Shown here one piece after another: positions 1-9,609 of a stretch of DNA of 64,000 bases (position 1 is its first letter; each line of letters starts with the position of its first letter). The DNA comes from Synechococcus sp. PROS-7-1 (lineage in GTDB: Bacteria > Cyanobacteriota > Cyanobacteriia > PCC-6307 > Cyanobiaceae): positions 454,572-518,571 of the forward strand of contig NZ_CP047945.1 in the NCBI RefSeq assembly GCF_014279795.1. The letters are read 5' to 3'. The notes under the pieces were generated by a model. It saw only the letters and a list, made by a program, of their open reading frames with translations. It was not told the DNA's origin and made no database searches. Position numbers and translations under genes: made by a program.

Positions 1-30
1 CTTTTGACTGGCGTTGAAGGCCAGAGCCAT
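1..30 (-). CDS. possible 5' end of a divergent gene (cut by window edge)
   Basis: On the minus strand an ATG at position 30 opens a frame that runs off the window after ten codons (reading MALAFNASQK). It would be divergent from pheA, with about 50 bp between the starts. The ten residues resemble the N-termini I recall for the cyanobacterial DUF1997 family, but ten codons cannot establish identity. This is an inference from spacing and a weak resemblance. Confidence 0.3.
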   Translation of the reverse strand, partial: MALAFNASQK

Positions 31-81
31 GGACCTTCCGCTGACGCGGCATGATCCTATCGATGCAAGGGACGGTCATTC

Positions 82-921
82 ATGCCGATGCGCTTGGCTT
101 TTCTGGGGCCTGAGGGAACCTACGGAGAACGGGCAGCGAGGGAGATGCTCACCCTTGAAGACATCCCCGATGGAGAGCTGGTGGCGTGCACTGGATTGCG
201 CGCGGTTGTGGACCATGTGGCCGATGGCCGCTGTGATGGTGCTGTGGTTCCCGTGGAGAACTCAGTTGAGGGGGGCGTGACCGCCAGCCTCGATGCTCTC
301 TGGACCCATCGGGACCTCTCGATTCGCAGAGCCCTGGTGCTGCCGATTCGTCATGCCCTGCTCAGCAGCGGATCGTTGAACGACATTACGGAGGTGCTGT
401 CCCATCCCCAGGCCTTGGCGCAATGCAGCGGATGGCTCTCCACCAATCTTCCTGGAGCCTTGCAGCTTCCCACCAGCTCAACGGCTGAAGCCGCGCGGAT
501 GGTGCGGGGGAGCCGCTTTCGCGCAGCGATCGCTGATCGCGCCGTTGGAGCACGCCTGGAGTTGCAGCAGCTTGCATTCCCGGTGAATGACGTGGCTGCG
601 AACTGCACCCGCTTTCTTCTCCTGAAACGGGGTGAACGGTTGCGGGACGGAGATGTGGCCAGCCTGGCTTTTTCGTTGCATCGCAATGCACCTGGTGCGC
701 TGATCGAGGCTCTCCAGGCCATCGCTGGGCTTGGACTGAACATGAGCCGAATCGAATCACGACCCTCCAAGCGGGAGCTTGGCGAGTATGTGTTTTTTGT
801 GGATGTGGAGCTCCCGAAGGGGAAGGCTTCGGGAAGTCTTGATGCACTCGAAGCTCACCTCGAACCGCTATGTGAGCATCTAGCCCAGTTTGGTGCTTAT
901 CCGAGCTCAGATCTGTCCTGA
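82..921 (+). CDS. pheA: prephenate dehydratase
   Basis: Converts prephenate to phenylpyruvate in phenylalanine synthesis (cytosolic). The 279-residue protein opens with the family signature GPEGTY (residues 9-14) and has PVENS (57-61). The catalytic NCTRF block is at 174-178, and a C-terminal ACT domain carries the phenylalanine-binding ESRP at 225-228. It is a monofunctional dehydratase without a chorismate mutase domain, as usual in cyanobacteria. A second Met two codons in (position 88) could be the real start. It converges with the methyltransferase gene, overlapping it by 25 bp at the 3' ends. The gene for the competing tyrosine branch begins at the other end of the window. Confidence 0.95.
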   Translation: MPMRLAFLGPEGTYGERAAREMLTLEDIPDGELVACTGLRAVVDHVADGRCDGAVVPVENSVEGGVTASLDALWTHRDLSIRRALVLPIRHALLSSGSLNDITEVLSHPQALAQCSGWLSTNLPGALQLPTSSTAEAARMVRGSRFRAAIADRAVGARLELQQLAFPVNDVAANCTRFLLLKRGERLRDGDVASLAFSLHRNAPGALIEALQAIAGLGLNMSRIESRPSKRELGEYVFFVDVELPKGKASGSLDALEAHLEPLCEHLAQFGAYPSSDLS

Positions 922-1862
922 CTGTTGTCGAGGCGAAACACACCGAACTGCATCATTCCTCGGGCAAAGGCCCAGCGCATTAACAGCAGGGTTGGTGTTT
1001 CGCGCAACCCCTGAACGATGGCCGAAGGGCCGAGTCGCAACACCGCTGCGGGGCGCCGTAGCCCTTCCAGAATCGACTCGTTCCAGGAGGGCAAAGTGGC
1101 CTGGTTCCAATTGGCCACTGCGATCGGACCTTTGGAATACGCACTGCTTTCCAGATTGTGTTGCAGTCCACGGATGCTGGCGAATTCAGGGTGCGCCCAT
1201 TGGGTGAGTAGCTGATGCATGACCCAGCGCTCTTGGCCATTCAAAGGTCCATCCACAGGGTCACGACGATTCCAATCGGCGACGGCCAGGATTCCTCCAG
1301 GACGGAGCATGCGCAGCAATTCATCGGCATAGCGCTGTTTGTCCGGCATGTGCGGACCGGCTTCCACACTCCAAACAGCATCAAATCCCCCGTCGTTCAG
1401 TTGCAGATCCAGGGCATCCATGACGGCGAACCTGCAGCTCATTCCCTCCGGGGTTAGCTCGGTGGCCCGCCGAATCTGCCCTGGGCTGATGCTGACTCCC
1501 AGAACGTCAAAGCCGTAATCCCTGGCAAGAATCCTGGCGCTGCCGCCGATGCCGCAACCCACATCCAGCACTTTCGCTCCTGGCGGCAGCCGATCCAATC
1601 CGCTCCAGCGAACCAATTCATGAACGAAATCGGCCTTGGCACGACGGAAATCCTTGCTGCGCGGAGGCTCGCCGTAGTGACCAAGGTGAACATGCTCACC
1701 CCAGAGGGTTTCAAGAAGTTTGTCCTCCGTCCAGGCGTCGTAAGCCGAAGCAACGCTCTCGCTGGAGAGGTAGGCGCGATTACGCCGTGACCAGAGCGCA
1801 TACGCGCCGGCGATAGCCGCCACACCGATCGCGGCTGGTCCGAGAAAAGCGGGCAGGGGCAT
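897..1862 (-). CDS. MPBQ/MSBQ methyltransferase (plastoquinone/tocopherol pathway)
   Basis: SAM-dependent methyltransferase of 321 residues. A hydrophobic N-terminal segment (about 5-23) probably anchors it to a membrane. The Rossmann SAM site is DVGCGIGGS at 100-108, followed by an acidic VWSVEAGPHMPD stretch. The blocks SVASAYDAWTED and HVHLGHYG before the SAM site match my memory of Synechocystis Sll0418, which methylates 2-methyl-6-phytyl- and solanyl-benzoquinols. The gene is translationally coupled to the LON-domain gene upstream through a TGATG overlap at 1860-1864. A tocopherol gamma-methyltransferase is the main alternative, but the N-terminal anchor favours MPBQ/MSBQ activity. Confidence 0.85.
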   Translation of the reverse strand: MPLPAFLGPAAIGVAAIAGAYALWSRRNRAYLSSESVASAYDAWTEDKLLETLWGEHVHLGHYGEPPRSKDFRRAKADFVHELVRWSGLDRLPPGAKVLDVGCGIGGSARILARDYGFDVLGVSISPGQIRRATELTPEGMSCRFAVMDALDLQLNDGGFDAVWSVEAGPHMPDKQRYADELLRMLRPGGILAVADWNRRDPVDGPLNGQERWVMHQLLTQWAHPEFASIRGLQHNLESSAYSKGPIAVANWNQATLPSWNESILEGLRRPAAVLRLGPSAIVQGLRETPTLLLMRWAFARGMMQFGVFRLDNSQDRSELG

Positions 1863-2524
1863 CAGCCGTCATCCGAATTGGAAGACGACAGGGTGTCCCG
1901 CAGGACGGTGCGAGCTGCAAGCTGACGGCGTGTTTCGTCCAGCATGCTGAACTCCTGTTCAAGTCTGCTGCGCGTGCTGGTGAGCTCAAGAAGTTCCTGT
2001 TGCTGATCGGCAACGGGGCCACCCAGGTGAGCACCGATCCAGAAGGAGAGTTCTCTGGGGAGATCTGGCAGATCGTCGGGAAGTGCAGTCGGTGAATCGG
2101 TGAGTTTTCCAGTGAGCTCGACAACATCCTTCAACGCCGACGCAACCGATTCCGTCAGGGAGTGGAGGGACGTCATGTCCTCAACTGGATCGTCTTCAAT
2201 CCAACTGACCATGGCAGAACGGAATGGCGTGTCGCGGGTCACGTTCAGAACCCGGAAGCGCTGCTGGCCAAGCGTGACGATGTTGCTTCGACCATCCTCA
2301 CCGGTTTGATGCTGAATCACTTCGGCACAGCAGCCGATGGAGGCCATGCTTTGGCTGCGAGGGTCCCACCGGACGACACCGAAGCGCCTGTCAGTCTCCA
2401 GGACGCTTTGGAGCATCATCCGATAGCGAGATTCAAAGATGTGCAAGGGCAGCACATCGCTCGGAAAGAGCACAACGTCCGGCAGAGGGAAAAGAGGAAG
2501 TTCTCTGACGGACAGGTCAGCCAC
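1862..2524 (-). CDS. LON substrate-binding-domain protein
   Basis: A 220-residue protein consisting of the Lon protease N-terminal (PUA-like) domain, without the AAA or protease domains. The family start is visible as ELPLFPLPDVVLFP near residues 8-21 and LPLHIFESRYR near 26-36. Stand-alone LON-domain proteins are conserved in cyanobacteria but their substrate is not well defined. The gene ends in a one-base-shared stop/start with the methyltransferase gene and lies about 55 bp downstream of rpsJ, so it may be co-transcribed with the str cluster. Confidence 0.85.
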   Translation of the reverse strand: MADLSVRELPLFPLPDVVLFPSDVLPLHIFESRYRMMLQSVLETDRRFGVVRWDPRSQSMASIGCCAEVIQHQTGEDGRSNIVTLGQQRFRVLNVTRDTPFRSAMVSWIEDDPVEDMTSLHSLTESVASALKDVVELTGKLTDSPTALPDDLPDLPRELSFWIGAHLGGPVADQQQELLELTSTRSRLEQEFSMLDETRRQLAARTVLRDTLSSSNSDDG

Positions 2525-2580
2525 GCATGCATCAATCGGGGCACTGATCCTAGGAAGCTGACCGGTTCATCGAGCTGTCT

Positions 2581-2901
2581 TTAGAGCTTCACTTCGATAT
2601 CAACGCCACTGGGAAGATCAAGCTTCATCAACGCGTCGATGGTTTTGGCTGAAGGGCTGTAGATGTCGATGATGCGCCGATGGGTGCGGGTCTCGAAGTG
2701 TTCACGGGAATCCTTGTCCACGTGAGGAGAACGCAGCACGCAGTAGATCTTGCGCTTGGTGGGGAGGGGAATGGGGCCGATGGCAGTCGCTGCCGTGGTG
2801 TCGGCCGTTTCAATAATCTTGTCGCAGGAGAGATCCAGCATGCGGCGGTCAAACGCCTTAAGACGGATGCGGATCTTCTGCTGAGCAATGGCAGTTGACA
2901 T
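2581..2901 (-). CDS. rpsJ: 30S ribosomal protein S10 (uS10)
   Basis: The 106-residue product has the uS10 pattern: IRIRLKAFD near the start, then GPIPLPTK, and [11 protein letters not shown]. It is a small-subunit head protein and doubles as NusE in antitermination. In cyanobacteria rpsJ sits at the end of the str cluster behind tuf rather than at the head of the S10 operon, and that is the arrangement here. A hairpin separates it from tuf. Confidence 0.97.
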   Translation of the reverse strand: MSTAIAQQKIRIRLKAFDRRMLDLSCDKIIETADTTAATAIGPIPLPTKRKIYCVLRSPHVDKDSREHFETRTHRRIIDIYSPSAKTIDALMKLDLPSGVDIEVKL

Positions 2902-3000
2902 GAAGCGCGATGGAATCTCCTGAGGAGATCACGAGAGGTGGATTGTCGAGGTGCAGTTCAGCTGGTTCGCAAACACAGCTGACGCCATCTCAAAAGACTA

Positions 3001-3032
3001 GGGGATGAACCGACCGTGGTCGGAACATCCCC
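3001..3032 (-). terminator. tuf-rpsJ intercistronic hairpin
   Basis: A 7-bp outer stem (GGGGATG/CATCCCC) encloses a 6-bp inner stem (CCGACC/GGTCGG), separated by a symmetric AA/AA internal loop. On the transcribed minus strand it follows the tuf stop codon and is trailed by a short T-rich run (TAGTCTTTTGAG). It could be a partial terminator, an RNase processing site or a stabiliser. The weak T tract argues against full termination. Confidence 0.55.
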
Positions 3033-3051
3033 GCATTTGGATGGATTTAGA

Positions 3052-4251
3052 TCACTCGATGATCTTGGAAACCACGCCCGCACCGATGGTGCGGCCGCCT
3101 TCGCGGATGGCGAAACGCATTCCCTGTTCGATGGCCACCGGGCAAATCAGCTCGCCGGTCATCTTGATGCGGTCACCAGGCATCACCATTTCCACATCGC
3201 TGCCGTCATCGGCAGTGAAGGCGGTGATTTGGCCAGTCACATCCGTTGTACGGATGTAGAACTGCGGGCGATAGCCAGCAAAGAAGGGAGTGTGGCGACC
3301 ACCTTCTTCTTTCTTCAGCACGTAGACCTCACCCTCGAACTTGGTGTGGGGGGTGATGGAGCCGGGCTTGACCAGCACCATGCCGCGCTCGATGTCTTCC
3401 TTCTGGATGCCGCGCAGCAGCAGACCGACGTTGTCTCCGGCCATGCCCTCATCGAGCAACTTGCGGAACATCTCAACACCGGTGACGGTGGTCTTGCGGG
3501 TGTCCTTGATGCCGACGATCTCGATTTCTTCGCCAACTTTGACGATGCCGCGCTCGATACGGCCGGTGGCCACGGTGCCTCGACCGGTGATCGAGAAGAC
3601 ATCCTCGATCGCCATCAGGAAGGGCTTATCAACTTCGCGCTCTGGCTCGGGGATGTTGGCGTCGACAGCTGCCATGAGCTCATCGATCTTGGCTTCCCAT
3701 TCGGCTTCGCCTTCGATCGCCTTCAGGCCGGAGACCTGAACCACGGGGATGTCGTCGCCGGGGAAGTCGTAGCTGGAGAGCAGTTCGCGGATCTCCATCT
3801 CCACCAGTTCGATGATCTCTTCGTCATCGACCATGTCGCACTTGTTCAGGGCGACCACCAGAGCAGGAACGCCCACCTGCTTGGCCAGGAGGATGTGCTC
3901 CTTGGTCTGAGCCATGGGGCCGTCGGTGGCGGCACACACCAGGATCGCACCGTCCATCTGGGCGGCACCGGTGATCATGTTTTTCACATAGTCCGCGTGA
4001 CCGGGGCAGTCCACGTGGGCGTAGTGACGGGTGTCGGTTTCGTATTCGACGTGTGCAGTATTGATGGTGATGCCACGCTCCCGCTCCTCGGGGGCGCCAT
4101 CGATGTCAGCGTAATCCTGAACCTTGGCCTGACCTTTCTTGGCCAGCACATTGGTGATCGCGGCGGTGAGGGTGGTTTTGCCGTGGTCAACGTGGCCGAT
4201 GGTGCCGATGTTGACGTGAGGCTTGTTCCTTTCAAACTTCTCGCGTGCCAT
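3052..4251 (-). CDS. tuf: translation elongation factor Tu
   Basis: Delivers aminoacyl-tRNA to the ribosome as a GTPase. The 399-residue protein has the P-loop GHVDHGKTT near residue 19, the switch region [15 protein letters not shown] and the guanine-specificity NKCD. The 10-residue insertion around YDFPGDD, common in cyanobacterial and plastid EF-Tu, is present. It follows fusA by 42 bp and precedes rpsJ in the str cluster. The long antisense frame opposite it has no family features. Confidence 0.98.
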   Translation of the reverse strand: MAREKFERNKPHVNIGTIGHVDHGKTTLTAAITNVLAKKGQAKVQDYADIDGAPEERERGITINTAHVEYETDTRHYAHVDCPGHADYVKNMITGAAQMDGAILVCAATDGPMAQTKEHILLAKQVGVPALVVALNKCDMVDDEEIIELVEMEIRELLSSYDFPGDDIPVVQVSGLKAIEGEAEWEAKIDELMAAVDANIPEPEREVDKPFLMAIEDVFSITGRGTVATGRIERGIVKVGEEIEIVGIKDTRKTTVTGVEMFRKLLDEGMAGDNVGLLLRGIQKEDIERGMVLVKPGSITPHTKFEGEVYVLKKEEGGRHTPFFAGYRPQFYIRTTDVTGQITAFTADDGSDVEMVMPGDRIKMTGELICPVAIEQGMRFAIREGGRTIGAGVVSKIIE

Positions 4252-4293
4252 TTTTGTAAAGAATCGAGGGAGTGGATTAGGGGAGTTTAGAGA

Positions 4294-6369
4294 TCAGGAA
4301 TTGCCCTGATTCTTGGAGATGATGGCCTCGGCCACGTTGCGAGGAACATCCTCATAGTGGCTGAATTCCATCGAGAAAATACCCCGACCCTGGGTCATGG
4401 ATCGGAGCTCGGTGGCATAGCCGAACATCTCGGCCAGGGGCACCTTGGCCGAGACTTTCGACGTGCCATCGTCAATTGCCTGACCTTCAACCTGTCCTCG
4501 ACGGGAGGACAGATCGCCGATGATCGAGCCGAGGAAATCCTCGGGAACCTCGACCTCGACCTTCATCATCGGTTCAAGAAGCACAGGATTGCACTTCTTG
4601 ACTGCATCTTTGAAGGCCATGGATCCTGCGATCTTGAAAGCCATCTCGGACGAGTCCACATCGTGATATGAACCGTCGACCATGGTGACTTTCACGTCGA
4701 TCAGCGGATAGCCGGCAATCACGCCTGATTCGCAGGTCTCTTTCATGCCCATCTCGGAGGGCTTGATGTATTCCTTGGGAACAACACCACCGACGATCTT
4801 GTTGATGAATTCGAATCCGGATTCCGGCTCGCCGGGTTCCATTTCGATCACGACATGACCGTACTGCCCTTTACCACCGGTCTGGCGGGAGAACTTGCCC
4901 TCGCCCCGTGAGGACGCGCGGATTGTTTCCCGGTAGGACACCTGAGGTGCACCGATGTTGGCTTCGACCTTGAACTCCCGAAGCATCCTGTCCACCAGGA
5001 TCTCCAGGTGAAGTTCTCCCATACCGGCAATCACGGTCTGACCTGTTTCTTGGTCAGTGTTCACGCGGAAGGTGGGGTCTTCTTCGGCCAGAGCAACCAG
5101 TGCTTTGGAGAGTTTCTCCATGTCCCCTTTGGTCTTGGGCTCCACGGCCACTGAGATCACCGGTTCAGGAACGAACAGGGTCTCGAGGACAATCGGATCT
5201 TCAGGCGAACAAAGTGTGTCCCCGGTGGTGGTGGCCTTGAGGCCAAGTACGGCCCCGAGGTCGCCGGCGCGGAGCTCGTCGACCTCTTCACGATCGTCGG
5301 CTTTCAGCACCACCAGACGGGAAATGCGCTCCTTGGAATCCTTCGTGGAGTTCAAGACGTAGCTGCCCTTCTGCAGCACACCGGAGTACATCCGAACAAA
5401 GGTGAGTTTTCCGTAAGGGTCAGCCATCACCTTGAAGGCGAGTGCACTGAAGGGAGCACTGTCATCGGAAGGACGAACCGCTTCTTCTCCGCTGGGAAGC
5501 ACACCCTGAATCGGGGGCACATCGATCGGAGCCGGAAGGTAGTCGACCACAGCATCGAGAACCAGCTGCACACCCTTGTTCTTGAAGGCTGAGCCACACA
5601 GCACGGGCACCAAGCCATGCTTCAGCACGCCCTTGCGGATCCCGGCCTTGAGCTCCTCAACGCTGAGTTCTCCTGTTTCGAGGAACTTCTCGATCAACGC
5701 TTCGTCGGTCTCTGCGACGGCCTCCATGAGATAGGTGCGCCATTCAGCGACCTGATCCTTCATGTCGTCAGGGACATCGGTAATTTCGATGTTTTGGCCA
5801 AGGTCATCTTTGTAGATGTGGGCCTTGTTCTCAACAAGATCGATAATGCCGCTGAGATCACCCTCAGCACCGATGGGGAGCTGGATCGGAGCCGCATTGG
5901 CTTTCAGTCGATCCTTGATTTGACCGTGAACCTTGAGGAAGTCCGCGCCAGTGCGGTCCATCTTGTTCACGAACACCATCCGGGGAACGGAATAGCGGTC
6001 GGCCTGACGCCATACGGTTTCCGATTGTGGTTGAACGCCGCCCACAGCACAGAACACAGCGATCACACCATCCAGCACGCGCATGGAGCGCTCCACTTCG
6101 ATCGTGAAGTCGACGTGCCCAGGCGTGTCGATGATGTTGATGCGGTGGTCGTTCCAGCTCGTGGAAATGGCAGCCGCAGTAATCGTGATGCCACGTTCCC
6201 GCTCCTGGGCCATCCAGTCGGTCACGGCGGCGCCATCGTGCACCTCACCGATCTTGTGAACCACACCTGAATAGAACAGGATGCGTTCGGTGGTTGTGGT
6301 TTTGCCGGCATCAATGTGAGCGGCAATACCAATATTTCTGACGCGTTCCAGGGGAAAGGCGCGAGCCAC
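4294..6369 (-). CDS. fusA: translation elongation factor G
   Basis: Ribosomal translocase of 691 residues, full length for EF-G. It opens with the P-loop [13 protein letters not shown] (about 17-29), then [15 protein letters not shown] and [10 protein letters not shown]. Domains II-V are complete, ending in the typical [13 protein letters not shown] region. It lies between rpsG and tuf, both on the same strand, in the conserved str order. Confidence 0.98.
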   Translation of the reverse strand: MARAFPLERVRNIGIAAHIDAGKTTTTERILFYSGVVHKIGEVHDGAAVTDWMAQERERGITITAAAISTSWNDHRINIIDTPGHVDFTIEVERSMRVLDGVIAVFCAVGGVQPQSETVWRQADRYSVPRMVFVNKMDRTGADFLKVHGQIKDRLKANAAPIQLPIGAEGDLSGIIDLVENKAHIYKDDLGQNIEITDVPDDMKDQVAEWRTYLMEAVAETDEALIEKFLETGELSVEELKAGIRKGVLKHGLVPVLCGSAFKNKGVQLVLDAVVDYLPAPIDVPPIQGVLPSGEEAVRPSDDSAPFSALAFKVMADPYGKLTFVRMYSGVLQKGSYVLNSTKDSKERISRLVVLKADDREEVDELRAGDLGAVLGLKATTTGDTLCSPEDPIVLETLFVPEPVISVAVEPKTKGDMEKLSKALVALAEEDPTFRVNTDQETGQTVIAGMGELHLEILVDRMLREFKVEANIGAPQVSYRETIRASSRGEGKFSRQTGGKGQYGHVVIEMEPGEPESGFEFINKIVGGVVPKEYIKPSEMGMKETCESGVIAGYPLIDVKVTMVDGSYHDVDSSEMAFKIAGSMAFKDAVKKCNPVLLEPMMKVEVEVPEDFLGSIIGDLSSRRGQVEGQAIDDGTSKVSAKVPLAEMFGYATELRSMTQGRGIFSMEFSHYEDVPRNVAEAIISKNQGNS

Positions 6370-6423
6370 AGGAAACTCCGGGGTGGGGCGTTAAAAGGCG
6401 GGTGAGACTCTACAGGTCAGCCC

Positions 6424-6440
6424 CCGGCCGGTGAGGCCGG
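6424..6440 (-). other. rpsG-fusA intercistronic hairpin
   Basis: A 6-bp GC stem (CCGGCC/GGCCGG) with a 5-nt loop lies in the 86-bp gap between the rpsG stop and the fusA start. No T tract follows on the transcribed strand, so it is more likely a structural or processing element than a terminator. Confidence 0.35.
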
Positions 6441-6455
6441 CTGGGCGACTGCGGA

Positions 6456-6926
6456 TCAGTAGCGGTAGTGGGCGAAGGCTTTGTTGGCTTCGGCCATCTT
6501 GTGAGTCTCTTCGCGCTTGCGTACAGCACTACCGGCTTCATTGGCCGCATCCATCAGTTCACCTGCCAGCTTCTGGGCCATGCTGCGGCCGTTGCGCGCA
6601 CGGGAGAAGTTCACCAGCCAGCGCAGGGCCATGGCTGTCCCCCTTTCCTGGCGCACTTCCATCGGCACCTGATAGGTGGCACCACCCACGCGACGCGCTC
6701 GCACCTCCACGAGAGGAGTGGCATTTTTGACGGCGGTTTCGAACAGCTCGATCGGATCACCACCGGTACGGTCTCCGATCAGGCTGAAGGCATCGGAAAG
6801 GATGCGTTGCGCCGTGGATTTCTTGCCGTGCTTCATGAGCCTGGCCACGAGCATCGTGGCTAGGCGATTGTTGAACTGAGGATCCGGCAGAACCGGACGC
6901 TTGACGGCGGCATTACGGCGTGACAT
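6456..6926 (-). CDS. rpsG: 30S ribosomal protein S7 (uS7)
   Basis: The 156-residue product starts [10 protein letters not shown] and has the S7 core blocks [11 protein letters not shown] and GGATYQVP. The end is [11 protein letters not shown], matching the short S7 form ending in YRY found in cyanobacteria. It nucleates assembly of the 16S 3' domain. It lies 80 bp downstream of rpsL. Confidence 0.97.
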   Translation of the reverse strand: MSRRNAAVKRPVLPDPQFNNRLATMLVARLMKHGKKSTAQRILSDAFSLIGDRTGGDPIELFETAVKNATPLVEVRARRVGGATYQVPMEVRQERGTAMALRWLVNFSRARNGRSMAQKLAGELMDAANEAGSAVRKREETHKMAEANKAFAHYRY

Positions 6927-7006
6927 GGACTGTCAGTGGAGGGAACGATGAGTGGGTGGTGGGATGGGCGCGTGAGCAGGCGATCCGATAGGCGAATCGC
7001 TCGGCA

Positions 7007-7381
7007 TCACTCCTTAGGCGTCTTGGCGCCGTACTTGGACCGGGACTGACGGCGATCCTTCACGCCGGCAGTGTCGAGCGTTCCACGGATGATGTGGTAG
7101 CGGACCCCCGGCAGGTCCTTGACGCGGCCTCCGCGGATCAACACAACCGAGTGCTCCTGAAGGTTGTGACCGATGCCGCCGATGTACGCCGTCACCTCGA
7201 AACCAGATGTGAGGCGCACACGCGCCACTTTGCGAAGAGCAGAATTCGGCTTCTTCGGCGTGGAGGTGTACACACGGGTGCAGACCCCGCGACGCTCAGG
7301 GCAGGATTTGAGCGCGGGTGATTTGGTCTTCGCTTTAGAGCTCTGGCGCTCGGTGCGGATCAGTTGCTGAATGGTTGGCAT
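7007..7381 (-). CDS. rpsL: 30S ribosomal protein S12 (uS12)
   Basis: The decoding-centre protein, 124 residues from the ATG at 7381 ([12 protein letters not shown]). This is the family start; a 14-residue in-frame extension upstream has no counterpart in S12 and was not used. The conserved loops [14 protein letters not shown] and the [12 protein letters not shown] segment are intact, with Lys at the classical streptomycin-sensitivity position TPKKPNS. It heads the str cluster. A run of nine C (G on the transcribed strand) lies about 65 bp upstream. Confidence 0.97.
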   Translation of the reverse strand: MPTIQQLIRTERQSSKAKTKSPALKSCPERRGVCTRVYTSTPKKPNSALRKVARVRLTSGFEVTAYIGGIGHNLQEHSVVLIRGGRVKDLPGVRYHIIRGTLDTAGVKDRRQSRSKYGAKTPKE

Positions 7382-7461
7382 CGACGGTCGGTATGCGGCC
7401 GGGGACCCGACCTGGTTCGACAATCCACCACATTACCGGGTCGTCCCCCCCCCTCGATCCT

Positions 7462-7788
7462 TCAGTTGCGGCTGAATGCACTTCCACAGGCGCAGCAGCG
7501 CACCTGATCACTGCTGAGAATCAGGAATCCACCGCCGCTGATGTCGCTTCTGTAATCGAGGGTGAGTCCCTCAAGCAACTCGATCTGGGGTTCAGGCGCA
7601 TGAAGGGTGACTCCGTCAGCCCTTGCGATCGGTCTCCCTGAGAGGTGCCCCGGCTGCAGTCGGATCACGTGCTTTTCGCAGTGTCCGTGCTGCAGATCAA
7701 GGTGCATCAGCCCTGGGGTCCCCGCCACTGCAGCCTGGCGACCGAGTTCGGCAGCGGCCGCCGGGGTGATCTGAAGGATTGCGCCCAC
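7462..7788 (-). CDS. HesB/IscA-like iron-sulfur assembly protein
   Basis: A 108-residue protein with a GTG start and the A-type carrier fold: ITPAAAAELGRQA at the start, LDYRSDISGGGFLI at 78-90 and a C-terminal cysteine cluster. The three cluster-ligand positions appear as Cys37, Cys99 and Cys101, with an extra adjacent Cys98 (CCACGSAF instead of the usual CGCG). The Cys37 context (HGHCEKH) differs from the usual SGC of IscA/SufA, so this is a divergent subgroup. It reads toward rpsL with an 80-bp gap. The role in Fe-S biogenesis is inferred from family only. Confidence 0.75.
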   Translation of the reverse strand: MGAILQITPAAAAELGRQAAVAGTPGLMHLDLQHGHCEKHVIRLQPGHLSGRPIARADGVTLHAPEPQIELLEGLTLDYRSDISGGGFLILSSDQVRCCACGSAFSRN

Positions 7789-7831
7789 CGTCGTGCATCA
7801 ACAGGTGAATTCAGTGTCGCAGCTTTCCCCG

Positions 7832-9556
7832 TCAGGGTTTGATTAACCCCAAACCGTTCTGAATCCTTGGCGGCACGCCCCGTCCTGTCATGACGGTTCT
7901 GTTGGCGATCAGCATGGTGGTGGAGCTCCCTCCATCAAGGTTTAGAGCGTCGCTGAGGCCCAGTTGCTGGAGGGCCAGAGTGGTTTCCAGCAACGTTGGA
8001 TCGCTGCCGCTTTGTCCTTCAAGCGTCAACATCCAGCGGTGCTTGGAGTCTTGCGCCACCACGGTGCGTGGGGCGGCCTGACCGAGAAATCCTGAGCTGA
8101 ATCCTTCTTGTCGGCCCCTCAGCACCACTTGTCCTCCCTTCAGCAATAAGGGGCCGCCCGCCATGACCTGACGGCGTTCTCCCACTGGACTTGAGGGCCT
8201 CAATCGAATCACGACCTCGTCACCGGGCCTGGCTGGAAGAGGCGCACTGGCGCGGGCCACAACGAGGGATGCGCCTTGAGGAAGAGGAACCCCACGAGCG
8301 AGTTCAGTCCGGGAAAACTGATCGGTGACCCGTCCATCGCGGATCAGGATCGCCTGTTCTTCGCCACTGAGAGCTCGGTAGATGGGGCCCCAAGCCCGGG
8401 TGTACCGGCTCAAGCCTCTCTGTACGTAGCCGCTGTTCAGAAATCCAAGTCCCCAGCGACGTCCACCGTTCACGCGCATGTCCTGATCGAGGCGAAGCCG
8501 GTCAAACAGAAGCGGGCCTGGTCCATCCCAGCCCACCGCACCACGGTTGAGAATCGGACCTGAAAGCCAGACCCCGTCGAGGCGTACGGCTCCCAGGGGC
8601 AGTTGACGCACTCGGTTGAAGAAGCCGCCGTTGATGGAGGCCAGGGCGTTCGCTGGCTGGGCGAGCTGGTTGAGAAATCGAAGCCCCGTCTGGGCCCTGA
8701 CAGGGGCCAGTGGACGCAGCAGAAGGCTTTCGTTGCCCAGAGGCCATCCTGCGCGGTAGATGCGCAGAGGCTTGACCCCAACCTGCACGGCTCGGATGTC
8801 CAGGATTAGCCCCTTGCGAATGGCCTCCTGGATCTCAGGGGTGAAACGTGCCGCCTGAAAAGGAGAGGTGCGAGCCCTCCTACTGGTGACCGATCGGCGC
8901 TGGGTCCCGTCCATGACGATGCGCCAGGGGTCTTTAAGCGTGAAAAAGTCGAGGTCATGACCTCGACTGGTCAGTCGCAGGGCCTCCGGACGCGTCTGCG
9001 GGGACAGGCCCAAGCTGCGCAGGAGATTGTTCTGGGATCGCGTGCTCTTCACACCCAACACCAACCCCTGCTGATCGCGCTGAATCAATGCTGGAGTTGA
9101 AAGGTCGAGCACCACCCGGCCCGCTGTGCTGCCACGACCCTGGCGGATCGACACAATCCGCGGTGGTGCCAGAGAGAGTTCAAGGGTTGTGTCTCGCCGT
9201 TGCACCGAGACGCCGATGGCACGGAACCAGGGCAAGGCGTCCACCGCTACCTCGTCCTTCAGGGTGCGTGTTTCGAGATCACTGAGGAGTTGATCACGCC
9301 CGAACCATTCGAGCTGCTCGCCCGCGGCCGTTGTTGTTCGGCGGAACCCAAGGCGGCCGGTCAGAACGTCTAAGGGCAGCCAGAGTTGATCGGTGGACTT
9401 TCCCTTGCCAGTGATCCAAAGCCAGGCGCTTTTCTGGGAGATCTCCCCGATCCTGACTCTGCTGCCGATGCTCTGATCGGCTTGCCGCACTTCAGCGACA
9501 GGAGCAGGCGGGGGAGGCGGCAACGGCATGAGCCAAACGCTAGCCGGGCTGATCAA
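7832..9556 (-). CDS. AMIN-like/phosphodiester glycosidase (NAGPA) domain protein
   Basis: A 574-residue protein. The C-terminal half carries the NAGPA/DUF2233 signatures SINGGFFN (307-314) and LDGGSS (540-545), as in phosphodiester glycosidases and EpsL-like exopolysaccharide proteins. The N-terminal half (about 25-220) has beta-rich stretches such as GRVVLDLSTPAL and a WRIVMDG block resembling AMIN peptidoglycan-targeting repeats, which suggests the cell envelope. The longest frame starts with TTG at 9556; an ATG nine codons later (9529) precedes a PLPPPPPAP run. An AAGGA lies too close to the TTG to decide. No complete signal peptide is visible. The substrate is unknown. Confidence 0.7.
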   Translation of the reverse strand: MISPASVWLMPLPPPPPAPVAEVRQADQSIGSRVRIGEISQKSAWLWITGKGKSTDQLWLPLDVLTGRLGFRRTTTAAGEQLEWFGRDQLLSDLETRTLKDEVAVDALPWFRAIGVSVQRRDTTLELSLAPPRIVSIRQGRGSTAGRVVLDLSTPALIQRDQQGLVLGVKSTRSQNNLLRSLGLSPQTRPEALRLTSRGHDLDFFTLKDPWRIVMDGTQRRSVTSRRARTSPFQAARFTPEIQEAIRKGLILDIRAVQVGVKPLRIYRAGWPLGNESLLLRPLAPVRAQTGLRFLNQLAQPANALASINGGFFNRVRQLPLGAVRLDGVWLSGPILNRGAVGWDGPGPLLFDRLRLDQDMRVNGGRRWGLGFLNSGYVQRGLSRYTRAWGPIYRALSGEEQAILIRDGRVTDQFSRTELARGVPLPQGASLVVARASAPLPARPGDEVVIRLRPSSPVGERRQVMAGGPLLLKGGQVVLRGRQEGFSSGFLGQAAPRTVVAQDSKHRWMLTLEGQSGSDPTLLETTLALQQLGLSDALNLDGGSSTTMLIANRTVMTGRGVPPRIQNGLGLIKP

Positions 9557-9609
9557 TCCTTAGGATCCGAGATTATCCCGCTATGGATCGCTGATTCCAC
9601 GTGCGGTGA

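Noticed and set aside
3016-4290. 424-residue open frame on the plus strand over tuf
   Set aside because: It lies antisense to a clear EF-Tu gene. It is His/Asp/Gly-rich with no family features, as expected of a shadow in GC-rich coding DNA.
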